Origin: an uncultured SAR116 cluster alpha proteobacterium
GTDB lineage: Bacteria; Pseudomonadota; Alphaproteobacteria; Puniceispirillales; Puniceispirillaceae
Assembly: GCA_902583715.1 (NCBI GenBank)
Contig: CACHXC010000001.1
Coordinates: 62,001 to 126,000 of the forward strand
DNA length: 64,000 nt
Direction of reading: 5' to 3'
Shown here: in pieces, positions 22,989 through 31,676 of the stretch
How positions within the stretch are numbered: position 1 is the stretch's first letter
How the letters are laid out: every line of letters starts with the position of its first letter
Made by a program: the position numbers and the translations under genes
The notes under the pieces: generated by a model
What the model was told of the DNA's origin: nothing
Database searches by the model: none
Seen by the model: only the letters and a program-made list of their open reading frames with translations

Positions 22989-23664
22989 GTGCTGACATTA
23001 ACGCTCTATGAAATCGGGCTGTATCCACTGGCGCTTGCTTTGCTTTTTATAACGCTGGGGCCCGTTTGGGGGGCGTTAATCGCCCACAGTTTAAAAAACG
23101 GTTTTAGCGGGGCATAGCCACTGGCGCTAAGGTGGCTTTTGGCGATGTTGTCTGGCCTGTACTGGCATTACTCACATTGGGCCAATTGGTGGCGGTGCAT
23201 GTGGCCGTGCTGACTGGTCTTGAATATGTTGCGGTAATCGTATTTATGGTCATGGGGGTCGGGCTGATCATGGCCCGGGTTGATAAATTACAGGCTCCAG
23301 ATCAATTAACCAGAGCTGGATTTTACTGGAGTTTATCGCTGGATTACTGGTCATTATAGGGAATCCACAGGGGATTTTATTTTACATTGGCGTGTTGCCC
23401 GGATTTTCTGATGTGACACGCGTGACCACGCCGAATATTTTGGTCGTGGGTCTGGTTTCGGTGGCTGTGCCCTTTTGCGGCAATGTCATTTTGGCGGTAC
23501 TGCTTGACTGGGCCAGCCTGTTGATTGCATCGCAAAACGCGCGCCGCCACTTTAATATCGTCACTGGCGTGGTGCTATTTATTGTAACTGGTCTTATTTT
23601 GATCATGCAGCGCTGGCCCAGACGAGGGCTACACGGCGGCGGTTTTTACTGGTTTTGTTTTTGA
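22989..23664 (+). pseudogene. LysE/RhtB-family transporter pseudogene
   Basis: Conceptual translation in pieces gives a LysE-type exporter. A first segment from GTG 22989 reads through GPVWGALIAHSLKNGFSGA to an in-frame TAG at 23115. A second segment in another frame begins around KVAFGDVVWPVLALL (about 23130-23330). A third frame gives GNPQGILFYIGVLPGF and continues to about 23664. One stop and two frameshifts are needed to join the parts, so the gene is inactive unless the sequence has errors. Its tail overlaps the convergent EamA gene end by 36 bp. An intact LysE-family gene occurs at 29419-30030. Confidence 0.75.
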
Positions 23665-24624
23665 TTCTTGTCGGTGTTCACGCCAAGCGGTGATCACACC
23701 GGCACTGGTAATCAAGATCATGCCGAGCCAGCCATTGGCCGTTGGCCAGCTATCAAAAATCACCTTGCCCCAAATGACCGCAAATAACAGGTAAGAAAAA
23801 TCAAGCGGGGCAAGCCAACTACTATCGGCTGTTTGATAGGCACGTGTCAGCCCCAGATTGCCGAATAAATTCAGCACCGAACATAATGCCGCAAACCCTA
23901 TGACCGCCATCCCTATTGCTGGCCAGCCAATCGCCACAAAGGGCATGGTGGACTGCAGGCCGAGTGAGAGCGGGGCAATGCTGAGGACCACGCTACCGGC
24001 AAGTCCTGAGGCAAAAAACATCACACCATTTGCAAAGGTTAGGGCAAGGGGGGTTTCCCCGCGGCAATAGCGCCGCAATATAATAATATTACAAGCATAA
24101 AAAAACCCGGCCGCGATCGGTAATAGCTGGGCCAAGGAAAACGCATCGGCCAGCGGGTTCAGCATTAAAAAAGCGCCAACTGCGCCCATCATCAAAGCCC
24201 CAATACGCCACTTCCCAACATACTCACCAAGCATGGGGGCGGCAAGCAAAGACACAAATAGCGGGTAGGTGTAAAGTCCGGCGGCCATCTGTGCGACACT
24301 CAAAAAAGGCGAGGCAGAAAAAAAACAAAACATACAGACAACCATGACGAGACTGCGGGCGGCAACGGCCAGTCGGCGTTGTGGATAAATCAGTTTGAAC
24401 CCACCGCTGATCAAGGCCAGACAAATAATCAGCGTCATATTTCCAGCAGAGCGCAGCGTTTGGATTTGCCAGAAAGAAGTGCTGTCAGAGATGAATTTGA
24501 TCAGTGAATCCTGCAGTGCGAGCAAAGTCACACCTCCCAGCAACAACATCAAAGCTGTCAAAGGATGATCGCCAGAAGGGGCCAATAATAAATTTGTTTT
24601 TTTTGACGGCAAACTCAGCTCCAC
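23629..24624 (-). CDS. EamA/DMT-superfamily transporter
   Basis: 331 residues with ten predicted transmembrane segments arranged as two EamA repeats (about 20-150 and 175-310). It is a drug/metabolite transporter-superfamily exporter or permease of the inner membrane, and the substrate cannot be told from sequence. Family-like features are the LQDSLIKFISDSTSFWQIQTLRS start and the GMILITSAGVITAWRE end of repeat 2. It overlaps the 3' end of the upstream flavoenzyme gene by 10 bp, so the two are probably co-expressed, and a methylated amine or breakdown product could be transported. Confidence 0.85.
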   Translation of the reverse strand: MELSLPSKKTNLLLAPSGDHPLTALMLLLGGVTLLALQDSLIKFISDSTSFWQIQTLRSAGNMTLIICLALISGGFKLIYPQRRLAVAARSLVMVVCMFCFFSASPFLSVAQMAAGLYTYPLFVSLLAAPMLGEYVGKWRIGALMMGAVGAFLMLNPLADAFSLAQLLPIAAGFFYACNIIILRRYCRGETPLALTFANGVMFFASGLAGSVVLSIAPLSLGLQSTMPFVAIGWPAIGMAVIGFAALCSVLNLFGNLGLTRAYQTADSSWLAPLDFSYLLFAVIWGKVIFDSWPTANGWLGMILITSAGVITAWREHRQESKTKPVKTAAV

Positions 24625-27056
24625 ACACGGCTGGCATTGGCATCAAAAAGCGGAAATTTCTGTTGCTTGGCGGCTAAATTTTCGCCAAGCAATTCAACCG
24701 ACCAGCCAGTGTCTTCATTCGCAATTTCTTTTGGCACATAGCCTTGTGCCATGGATTGGCTGGCGGCGTGGGCATAGCCTCCGGATGTTACCCAACCAAC
24801 AACCTGTCCATTATACGAAATTGGTTCGTCACCAATCACATCAGCATCCTTGGCCTCGATCACAAAGCTACATAAGCGCATGGTGCCGCCTGTTTCACGA
24901 TCGGCCAAAGCGCCAGCCTTGCCAATAAAATCGGCTGGCTTGTCATAGGCAACAAATGCATCAAGTCCGGTTTCAACCGGGCCATAAACAGGCCGGTATT
25001 CGCGCCCCCATGACCCATAATTTTTCTCCAGCCTTAGGGCATTTAAGGCACGTGAACCAAATAGGCGGATGTTATAGGCCGCGCCCGCTGTCATCAAGTA
25101 ATCAAACAAATTGTTGAGATAAGCCGGGGCAACCCATATTTCATAGCCAAGATCACCGGTATAGCTAACCCGCCCAACAATGGCTGGCACCATGCCAATA
25201 TCCATCTTTTTGATCGCCATAAACCGCATGTTATCATGCGAGATGTCGGTATGGGTGCAAGATTGTAGCACCGCACGAGATTTTGGCCCGGCAAGTGTCA
25301 AGCCAACAAGATCCAATCCCAGTGAATCAATTTTTAGGTCATCAACGCCGGCGGCATGCGAGAGAAACCAACGCATATGATAGGATTCGGCGACACCAGA
25401 GCCAATGATTAAAAATTGATCATCGGCAAGCCGTGCCAATGAAAAATCGCCAATGATCTTGCCATCATCTTTGAGCATTGGTGCCAGCACCATGCGTCCG
25501 ACAGGTGGCATTTTACAGGCTAGAATCCGGTCCAGCCAGTCCGCCGCCCCACCGCCAGACACGCGGTATTTTGCAAAACCAGATATGTCACCAAGGCCAA
25601 CCGAGTCACGAACGGCCCGGGTTTCGTCACCAACATGATTAAAATCTGTTGATCGGCGCCATGAAAACACATCACTGACCCCATCTGGTGCGTACCACAA
25701 CGGGATTTCCAGCCCATAGGCCGCACCAAATTGCGCGCCAGCTGCTTTTTGTTTGTGGTAAATCGGTGTTGTTAATAAGGGTCTTGCGGCCTGTAATTCT
25801 TCGTTTGGATACCGGATGGAAAACCGTCTGGCGTAATTTTCGCGCACACGCGCATTAGTAAATTGCATTGTGGCATAATCACCAAATCGGCTGACATCCA
25901 TGGCCCAGACATCAAATCCAGGATCACCATTAATGATCCAGTTGGCCAGCGACAAACCCACGCCACCGCCTTGGCTAAATCCAGCCATAACCGCACAAGC
26001 TGTCCAGTAATTTGTCATGCCCTTTACCGGCCCAACAAGTGGGTTGCCGTCAGGTGCAAAGGTGAAAGGCCCATTTATAACTTGTTTAATACCGGCCTTT
26101 TCAAATGCCGGAAAATGCGAAAAGCCAACTTCGAGGGACGGGGCGATCCGATCAATATCAGGTTCGAGAAGCTGATGTCCAAATTCCCATGACGTGTTTG
26201 TTTCTGACCATGGTTTACAGGCTTTTTCATAGGTGCCCATTAACATCCCGGCACGTTCCTGCCGCAGATAGATTTCACCGTCAAAATCAACCACGTGCAA
26301 AACCTCTGCACCCGTGTTGGCATTGATTTCGGCAACTTCTGGCATGTCTTCGGTCAGAAGATACATATGTTCCATCGCCAGTACTGGCAATTTCAGACCC
26401 ACCATGTGCCCAACTTCACGTGCCCATAGTCCGGCCGCATTCACCACATGTTCAGCCAAAATTGTGCCTTTGTTGGTGTGGACATGCCAACTGCCATCCG
26501 CCGTCTGTGACAGCGATTCGACCATCACATGCGTTTCATAGGATAAGCCATTTTTCCGGGCGGCCTTGGCATAAGCATGTGTAACGCCATAGGGGTCAAC
26601 ATGACCTTCGATTGGGTCATACATCGCCCCCACAAACTGATTATGGTCAATCAAAGGCATCAATTCATGGGCGCGTTTAGGCGTGATGATTTCCAGCTCA
26701 TCCATACCTAGATATTTACCCTTTGCGCGCACAGATTTCAGCCAGTCAAAACGTTCTTCGGTTGCCGCCAGCATAATGCCACCAGTCATATGCAAGCCGA
26801 TATCTTGCCCGGATAGCTGTTCAATCTCTTTGTATAATTCGATGGTGTATTGCTGGAGTTTAGCAACATTAGGATCGCCATTAATGGTGTGCATGCCACC
26901 GGCGGCATGCCATGTCGAACCAGACGTCAGTTCTGACCGTTCGAGCATAATGGCATCACTACAGCCAAGCTTGCTTAAATGATAGAGGATAGAGGCCCCG
27001 ACAACGCCTCCACCAATAATGACGACCCTTGCTTGATCCTGCATGTAGTTCTCCAC
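24615..27056 (-). CDS. Dimethylglycine/sarcosine dehydrogenase-like flavoprotein
   Basis: 813 residues in two parts. An N-terminal FAD-dependent amine oxidase (DAO) domain covers residues 8-390, with GGGVVGASILYHLSK for FAD binding and SGSTWHAAGG, where His50 matches the residue that covalently holds FAD in dimethylglycine and sarcosine dehydrogenases. A C-terminal GcvT-type tetrahydrofolate-binding domain covers about 430-800. The enzyme should demethylate dimethylglycine or sarcosine and pass the one-carbon unit to folate, a step in glycine betaine use that is common in marine alphaproteobacteria. The length is typical of DMGDH. It is followed by the overlapping EamA transporter gene. Confidence 0.88.
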   Translation of the reverse strand: MENYMQDQARVVIIGGGVVGASILYHLSKLGCSDAIMLERSELTSGSTWHAAGGMHTINGDPNVAKLQQYTIELYKEIEQLSGQDIGLHMTGGIMLAATEERFDWLKSVRAKGKYLGMDELEIITPKRAHELMPLIDHNQFVGAMYDPIEGHVDPYGVTHAYAKAARKNGLSYETHVMVESLSQTADGSWHVHTNKGTILAEHVVNAAGLWAREVGHMVGLKLPVLAMEHMYLLTEDMPEVAEINANTGAEVLHVVDFDGEIYLRQERAGMLMGTYEKACKPWSETNTSWEFGHQLLEPDIDRIAPSLEVGFSHFPAFEKAGIKQVINGPFTFAPDGNPLVGPVKGMTNYWTACAVMAGFSQGGGVGLSLANWIINGDPGFDVWAMDVSRFGDYATMQFTNARVRENYARRFSIRYPNEELQAARPLLTTPIYHKQKAAGAQFGAAYGLEIPLWYAPDGVSDVFSWRRSTDFNHVGDETRAVRDSVGLGDISGFAKYRVSGGGAADWLDRILACKMPPVGRMVLAPMLKDDGKIIGDFSLARLADDQFLIIGSGVAESYHMRWFLSHAAGVDDLKIDSLGLDLVGLTLAGPKSRAVLQSCTHTDISHDNMRFMAIKKMDIGMVPAIVGRVSYTGDLGYEIWVAPAYLNNLFDYLMTAGAAYNIRLFGSRALNALRLEKNYGSWGREYRPVYGPVETGLDAFVAYDKPADFIGKAGALADRETGGTMRLCSFVIEAKDADVIGDEPISYNGQVVGWVTSGGYAHAASQSMAQGYVPKEIANEDTGWSVELLGENLAAKQQKFPLFDANASRVWS

Positions 27057-27301
27057 CGTTTAGTTCATTTGAAAACTAGACTATTGATTGTCGTCTGCCA
27101 CTGTTCTGGATACGTCCTATGTGGGCGTGTTGGCGAATAGAGGTGACCATGGTTTGGGTAATGTTTGTGACATCGCCCATTGTTTGGCATGACAATAGTA
27201 TTTGTTTTTGATTGCGTTAAATTAATGGCATAAAATTTGATATATTTTTTTAAGATAGCTTTGCCGATGCTGGCAGAATGAAAATTGTAAATGGAGAGAT
27301 T

Positions 27302-27529
27302 ATGTCGGACGAAAAGCAAGAACCACAATTAATGGCATTGCTGACGGAATTGGTGAAACAATTTTCTGATTATGATCCACCACGTTTGCGCAAAGACGGC
27401 GATATTGTGATCCCGCTTGATGCTGTGTTGAAAAAAAACCGTGCGGCTCATCAAAATTTTGCTGAAGCGTTCAGTGAAATGATGCGCGATGATTTGGGGC
27501 CAAAACGCAGCTCCACGTGGGTGAAATAG
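27302..27529 (+). CDS. Small hypothetical protein (75 aa)
   Basis: 75 residues from the ATG at 27302, which has GGAGAG 5 nt upstream; the earlier ATG at 27278 lacks a site. The sequence is acidic and helical, with LTELVKQFSDYDPPRLRKDGDIVIPLDAVLKKN. No domain is recognised. It is divergently placed from the DMGDH-like gene and convergent with the acyl-CoA ligase gene; its stop lies 24 bp from the ligase stop. A conserved small protein of unknown role is the most that can be said. Confidence 0.55.
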   Translation: MSDEKQEPQLMALLTELVKQFSDYDPPRLRKDGDIVIPLDAVLKKNRAAHQNFAEAFSEMMRDDLGPKRSSTWVK

Positions 27530-27552
27530 CCGATCTTAATAGAGTTTTTTGG

Positions 27553-29334
27553 CTAGCGGCGTTTGTATAAAACGTCCAGCTGGTCTGCATAAGCGGCCCG
27601 GACAACATGACGCCTGACCTTCAATGTGGGCGTGAGCTGGCTGTTTTCAGTTGAAAAGGCCTCTTTTGCGATGACAAACCGCCGCACCCGTTCAATCTGT
27701 GACAGACGGGTATTGGCGCGGTCAACAGCTTCGGCAATAAGGATTTTTAAATCATTGTCTGAGGCAGCTTTGGCACGCGCTTCATCTGATGGCACAATCA
27801 CGCCAGCCAGCCATGGCCGATGATCACCATCAACCATCACTTGTTCAATTTCAGGTTCAATGGCGAGCAAGGCTTCAACCCGGCCGGGGGCGATATTTTC
27901 GCCGCCAGAATTTACGATAATATCTTTTTTGCGGCCAGTAATCGTGACATAGCCATCCTCATCGACGCTACCGAGATCTCCAGTACATAGCCAGCCATCT
28001 TTAATAACGCCAGCTGTTGTCGCCGGGTCGCGCCAATAGCCTTTCATCAGCATATCACCGCGAACTAAAATTTCACCATCTTCGGAAAGGCGCAATTCAA
28101 CGCCGTCAACAGGTGGCCCGACAGTGTCTATTTTAATCAAATTTGGGCGGTTGGCTGAAATCAGCGGTGAGGCTTCGGTTTGGCCATAGCCCTGAAGTAA
28201 TTTTACGCCAAGTGCCATGAAGAAACTGCCAACATCTGGGTTGAGGGGCGCCCCGCCTGAAATGAAATAGGCAAGCCGGCCACCTAGCCGCGCCCGGACC
28301 TTTTGTCTGACTATTTTTTCAAGGACAAGGTCCAAAATAAATTCATGCGGCAACAAATGGCGCCCGGCCAGTCGTTTCCGCCCCAGTCTGATGGTTTCAT
28401 GAAACAGCTGTGCCGAGATGCCGCCTTTGCTGCGGACACCGCTCATGATGCGTTCGTGTAGGACATCATAGAGGCGCGGCACGGCGGTCATCAATGTTGG
28501 CGACACATCTAGCAAATTAGCGGCGATTTGTTCGGCTGACTCGCTGTACCAAACTTCTGATTTGGTTTGCAGCGGCAAATGCAAACCGGCAGTATGTTCA
28601 TAGGAATGCGACAGTGGCAATAAAGATAAAAATCGCTGATCACTGGATGCGTTGGCTTCTTCCAAAAGCATGATTGCGGCATCAATATTTGCCTGTATTG
28701 ACCGGTGGGTCAGCATCACGCCTTTTGGCCGCCCACCAGTGCCAGAAGTGTAGATTAAACAGCAGGTATCATCAGCCTTTTGCGCATCAATGCTTTGGTC
28801 AATGGTGGTGAGTGGTTCAGCGGTCGCAACCGCATCATCCAACTGTTTCGTTTCAATGTTACTGTCAGGCAGTGCAATGGCTGTCGGGTCCATGAAAATC
28901 ATGAGCCGCAGTTGTGGTGCGCGCGTGGCCGCCAGCATCATACGCGTGGCAAGCGCTCCGCCAGAGGTGATGGCAACAACAGCGCCCGAATGGTCCATAA
29001 TGAAATGATGATCATCTTCGGTGTTAGTGGTGTAGGCAGGCACCACAATCGCACCAATAGACATAATAGCCAGATCACAAATGGCCCATTCTGGACGATT
29101 TTCCGCGCTTATGATGACGCGGTCACCTGGCGACACGCCAGCAGCTACCAAAACCGCGGCCAATTGACGTGTTTTGTGGTCAACTTCAGCCCAACTGAGT
29201 CCTGACCAACTGCCGTTGATCTTACGAAAAAATAGCGGTTTATCGCCAACCGTTTTGGCAATGGAAAAAAACCGGCCTGCAAGATTGGCTTTGTTATCTG
29301 TTTGTTGTGCTGGCTGATGGGCTGGTTCAGGCAT
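27553..29334 (-). CDS. Long-chain acyl-CoA ligase (AMP-forming)
   Basis: 593 residues of the adenylate-forming superfamily. The phosphate-binding loop CLIYTSGTGGRPKGVMLTH lies near residues 190-208. GYGQTEASPLIS is the A5 motif, LCTGDLGSVDEDGYVTITGRKKDIIV the A7/A8 hinge, and NIAPGRVE a C-terminal-domain segment. The order and length match FAA1/FadD15-type ligases (AMP-dependent synthetases of long-chain fatty acids), which activate fatty acids with ATP and CoA in the cytoplasm. The LysE-type gene lies upstream in the same direction, with 84 bp between. The opposite-strand frames at 28780-29205 are shadows. Confidence 0.9.
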   Translation of the reverse strand: MPEPAHQPAQQTDNKANLAGRFFSIAKTVGDKPLFFRKINGSWSGLSWAEVDHKTRQLAAVLVAAGVSPGDRVIISAENRPEWAICDLAIMSIGAIVVPAYTTNTEDDHHFIMDHSGAVVAITSGGALATRMMLAATRAPQLRLMIFMDPTAIALPDSNIETKQLDDAVATAEPLTTIDQSIDAQKADDTCCLIYTSGTGGRPKGVMLTHRSIQANIDAAIMLLEEANASSDQRFLSLLPLSHSYEHTAGLHLPLQTKSEVWYSESAEQIAANLLDVSPTLMTAVPRLYDVLHERIMSGVRSKGGISAQLFHETIRLGRKRLAGRHLLPHEFILDLVLEKIVRQKVRARLGGRLAYFISGGAPLNPDVGSFFMALGVKLLQGYGQTEASPLISANRPNLIKIDTVGPPVDGVELRLSEDGEILVRGDMLMKGYWRDPATTAGVIKDGWLCTGDLGSVDEDGYVTITGRKKDIIVNSGGENIAPGRVEALLAIEPEIEQVMVDGDHRPWLAGVIVPSDEARAKAASDNDLKILIAEAVDRANTRLSQIERVRRFVIAKEAFSTENSQLTPTLKVRRHVVRAAYADQLDVLYKRR

Positions 29335-29418
29335 AATGTCGCGTTTGTAGTTTGTTGTGTGCGCAACCAGCCTATCGAAAAAAAAAGCGAATGCAAATTT
29401 GCAATTGCCAAACGCGAT

Positions 29419-30030
29419 TTATTTCATCAAAGCGGGCTCTACGATAGATGGTAGCAAGCTGGCTACAAGCAATAACGCCATAGTTACGTTGAATTGGCGC
29501 AGCCGAGTGTGGCTGGTAAGAAGTTGTGCGATGCCGGTGCCGAACACTGTCCAGGTGCAGGTTGCGCACAATGTGACTATGGCAAAGACAAACAATAAAA
29601 TAGTGACCTCCGCACCAACATTCTCAGCTGTTGATGTATAGGCGCTGACCGAACTAATGATCACCATAATGCCTTTTGGGTTTATCAGTTGAAAACTGGC
29701 GGCCTGCAAAAAATTTAGTGGTTTGTCTTTATCCTTGGTTGTGGTGCGGCCCGCACTGCCAATTTTCCACGCCAAATAAAGCAAAAATAAAAAACTGATA
29801 ATTTTTAACAAATTATACAGCCATGGAAGTATGGCGAATAATGTTGCGAGGCCAAGTCCGGCAGCAAGCACCAAACTGCAAAACCCGACCAGAATGCCAA
29901 AAATATGAGGCAATGTCCGACGAAAGCCAAAATTCGCGCCTGATGCGGCCAACATGACATTATTTGGTCCCGGAGTAAACGCGTTGACCATGGCAAAGGT
30001 GGCCAATGAAATCAGTGTCGCACTATCCAT
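29419..30030 (-). CDS. LysE/RhtB-family amino-acid exporter
   Basis: 203 residues from the ATG at 30030, which gives the family start MDSATLISLATFAMVNAFTPGPNNVMLAASG; the longer frame to 30129 lacks homology. Six transmembrane segments are seen, with the hallmark TPGPNNVML near residue 20 and QLINPKGIMVIISSV in the second half. It probably exports amino acids or analogues across the inner membrane. A degraded relative occurs at 22989-23664. Confidence 0.88.
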   Translation of the reverse strand: MDSATLISLATFAMVNAFTPGPNNVMLAASGANFGFRRTLPHIFGILVGFCSLVLAAGLGLATLFAILPWLYNLLKIISFLFLLYLAWKIGSAGRTTTKDKDKPLNFLQAASFQLINPKGIMVIISSVSAYTSTAENVGAEVTILLFVFAIVTLCATCTWTVFGTGIAQLLTSHTRLRQFNVTMALLLVASLLPSIVEPALMK

Positions 30031-30179
30031 AATTTGGTCAAAATCCGCTGAAACAAAAGGCGTTGAGATCCTCTGTTTATAAATCAGAAATGACAGCGCT
30101 CGGCAAGTTGAATGCGCGGTAAACTGCATGCTGGCCTGTTGCGTTTAGATTTTCTGTCACGCCCATTTTATGGCATCGG

Positions 30180-31676
30180 TTAGCGGGTAAATCGCAAGGC
30201 TTCACCAGCTGCCCGAATCAATGCGCGTGCTTTGTTTTGGGTTTCTTCATATTCAGCGTCCGGGTCACTGTCATAGACAATGCCGGCCCCAGCCTGAACA
30301 TGCATGGTCTGGTCTTTCACAATCGCTGTGCGAAGCGCAATACAGGTATCCAGATCGCCGGCCACTGAAATATAGCCAACTGCGCCGGCATAAGCACCGC
30401 GGCGGTCAGGCTCCAGTTCATCAATTAATTTCATCGCACGGATTTTTGGCGCACCCGACACTGTTCCGGCGGGAAATCCCGCAACAAGAGCATCAATGGC
30501 ATCAAGATTGTCCCGGATACTGCCTTCAACTTGTGAAGCGATATGCATGACATGGCTGTAATATTCTATTTCGTAATTTGATTTTACCTGGACTGTGCCC
30601 GGGCGTGACACCCGGCCAACGTCATTACGTCCCAGATCCAGTAGCATCAGGTGTTCGGCGCGCTCTTTTACATCTGCCATCAAATCGGCTGCATTGGCGG
30701 CGTCTTCTTCTGCGGTGGTCCCGCGTTTGCGCGTGCCAGCAACTGGCCGGATGGTGACCGTTTGGTCACGAAGCCTGACCAGAATTTCTGGACTTGACCC
30801 CACAACGGCCATTTTATCAAAATCAAAATAAAATAAGAAAGGCGAGGGGTTCAGGCGCCGTAAGGACCTATAGAGATTTATAGCCGGTAGGTGAAAGGGA
30901 ATGGAAAAACGCTGTGACAACACAATCTGAAAAATATCACCAGCGCGTATATAGTCTTTGGCTTTTTTAACCATCTCCAGAAAACTGGATTTGCTCATAT
31001 TTGTGGTTGGTTCGGGCAAGGGGGCGGTGGCATCACCAACCTCTGTATGCGGCAAAGGGCTGTCTAGACTGTTGATCGCCTGTGACAGCCGATCATGCGC
31101 ATGCGCCCATGCGGTTTCGGCATTATCCCAGTCTTGGGGTCGGATTTGCGTTACCAAGGTGATGCTGTCTTTTAACCTGTCAAAGATCGCAATAAGTGAT
31201 GGGCGCAGTAAAAGCGAATCATCCATATCTACAGCGGCGCTATTTTGATCTGGTATGGTCTCTATTTGTCTAATCATGTCATAGCCGAAATAACCGAATA
31301 ATCCAGCCGCCATGGGTGGCAAATCTCCGGTATCTTGCATCGCGCTTTCAGCCATTAACTGGCGTAATGATTGCAAGGGCGGCAGGGTGTCTGGTACGAA
31401 ATTTTCAGGCAAAGCCGGTGTTCGGTTAATTTCGGCCTGATTATTGTGGCACCGCCAGATCAAATCAGGTTGTAGGCCAATGACGGAAAATCGCCCACGC
31501 ACCTCGCCGCCTTCAACAGACTCAAGCAGGAAACAATTGGTTTGACCGTCGGCAAGTTTTAAAAAAGCAGATACCGGCGTTTGCGTGTCAGCAACAAGCA
31601 CCCTGTGTACAAGCTGGATCGCACCGGCGTTAAACGTCTCGCTAAAATGATCAAAAGCTGCAGACGTCGGCGCCAT
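30180..31676 (-). CDS. trpE: Anthranilate synthase component I
   Basis: 498 residues. The N-terminal Trp-binding region contains LLESVEGGEVRGRFS, with the LLES motif of feedback-sensitive enzymes. The C-terminal chorismate-binding domain shows IFQIVLSQRFS, LRRLNPSPFLFYFDF, GSSPEILVR, RPVAGTRKRG, AGFPAGTVSGAPKIRAM and GAGIVYDSDPDAEYEET. It converts chorismate and ammonia/glutamine to anthranilate with TrpG in tryptophan synthesis; trpG is not fused and is not in the window. It starts at the last base of the upstream isomerase gene's stop region (1-bp overlap), a gene order common in alphaproteobacteria. Confidence 0.95.
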   Translation of the reverse strand: MAPTSAAFDHFSETFNAGAIQLVHRVLVADTQTPVSAFLKLADGQTNCFLLESVEGGEVRGRFSVIGLQPDLIWRCHNNQAEINRTPALPENFVPDTLPPLQSLRQLMAESAMQDTGDLPPMAAGLFGYFGYDMIRQIETIPDQNSAAVDMDDSLLLRPSLIAIFDRLKDSITLVTQIRPQDWDNAETAWAHAHDRLSQAINSLDSPLPHTEVGDATAPLPEPTTNMSKSSFLEMVKKAKDYIRAGDIFQIVLSQRFSIPFHLPAINLYRSLRRLNPSPFLFYFDFDKMAVVGSSPEILVRLRDQTVTIRPVAGTRKRGTTAEEDAANAADLMADVKERAEHLMLLDLGRNDVGRVSRPGTVQVKSNYEIEYYSHVMHIASQVEGSIRDNLDAIDALVAGFPAGTVSGAPKIRAMKLIDELEPDRRGAYAGAVGYISVAGDLDTCIALRTAIVKDQTMHVQAGAGIVYDSDPDAEYEETQNKARALIRAAGEALRFTR

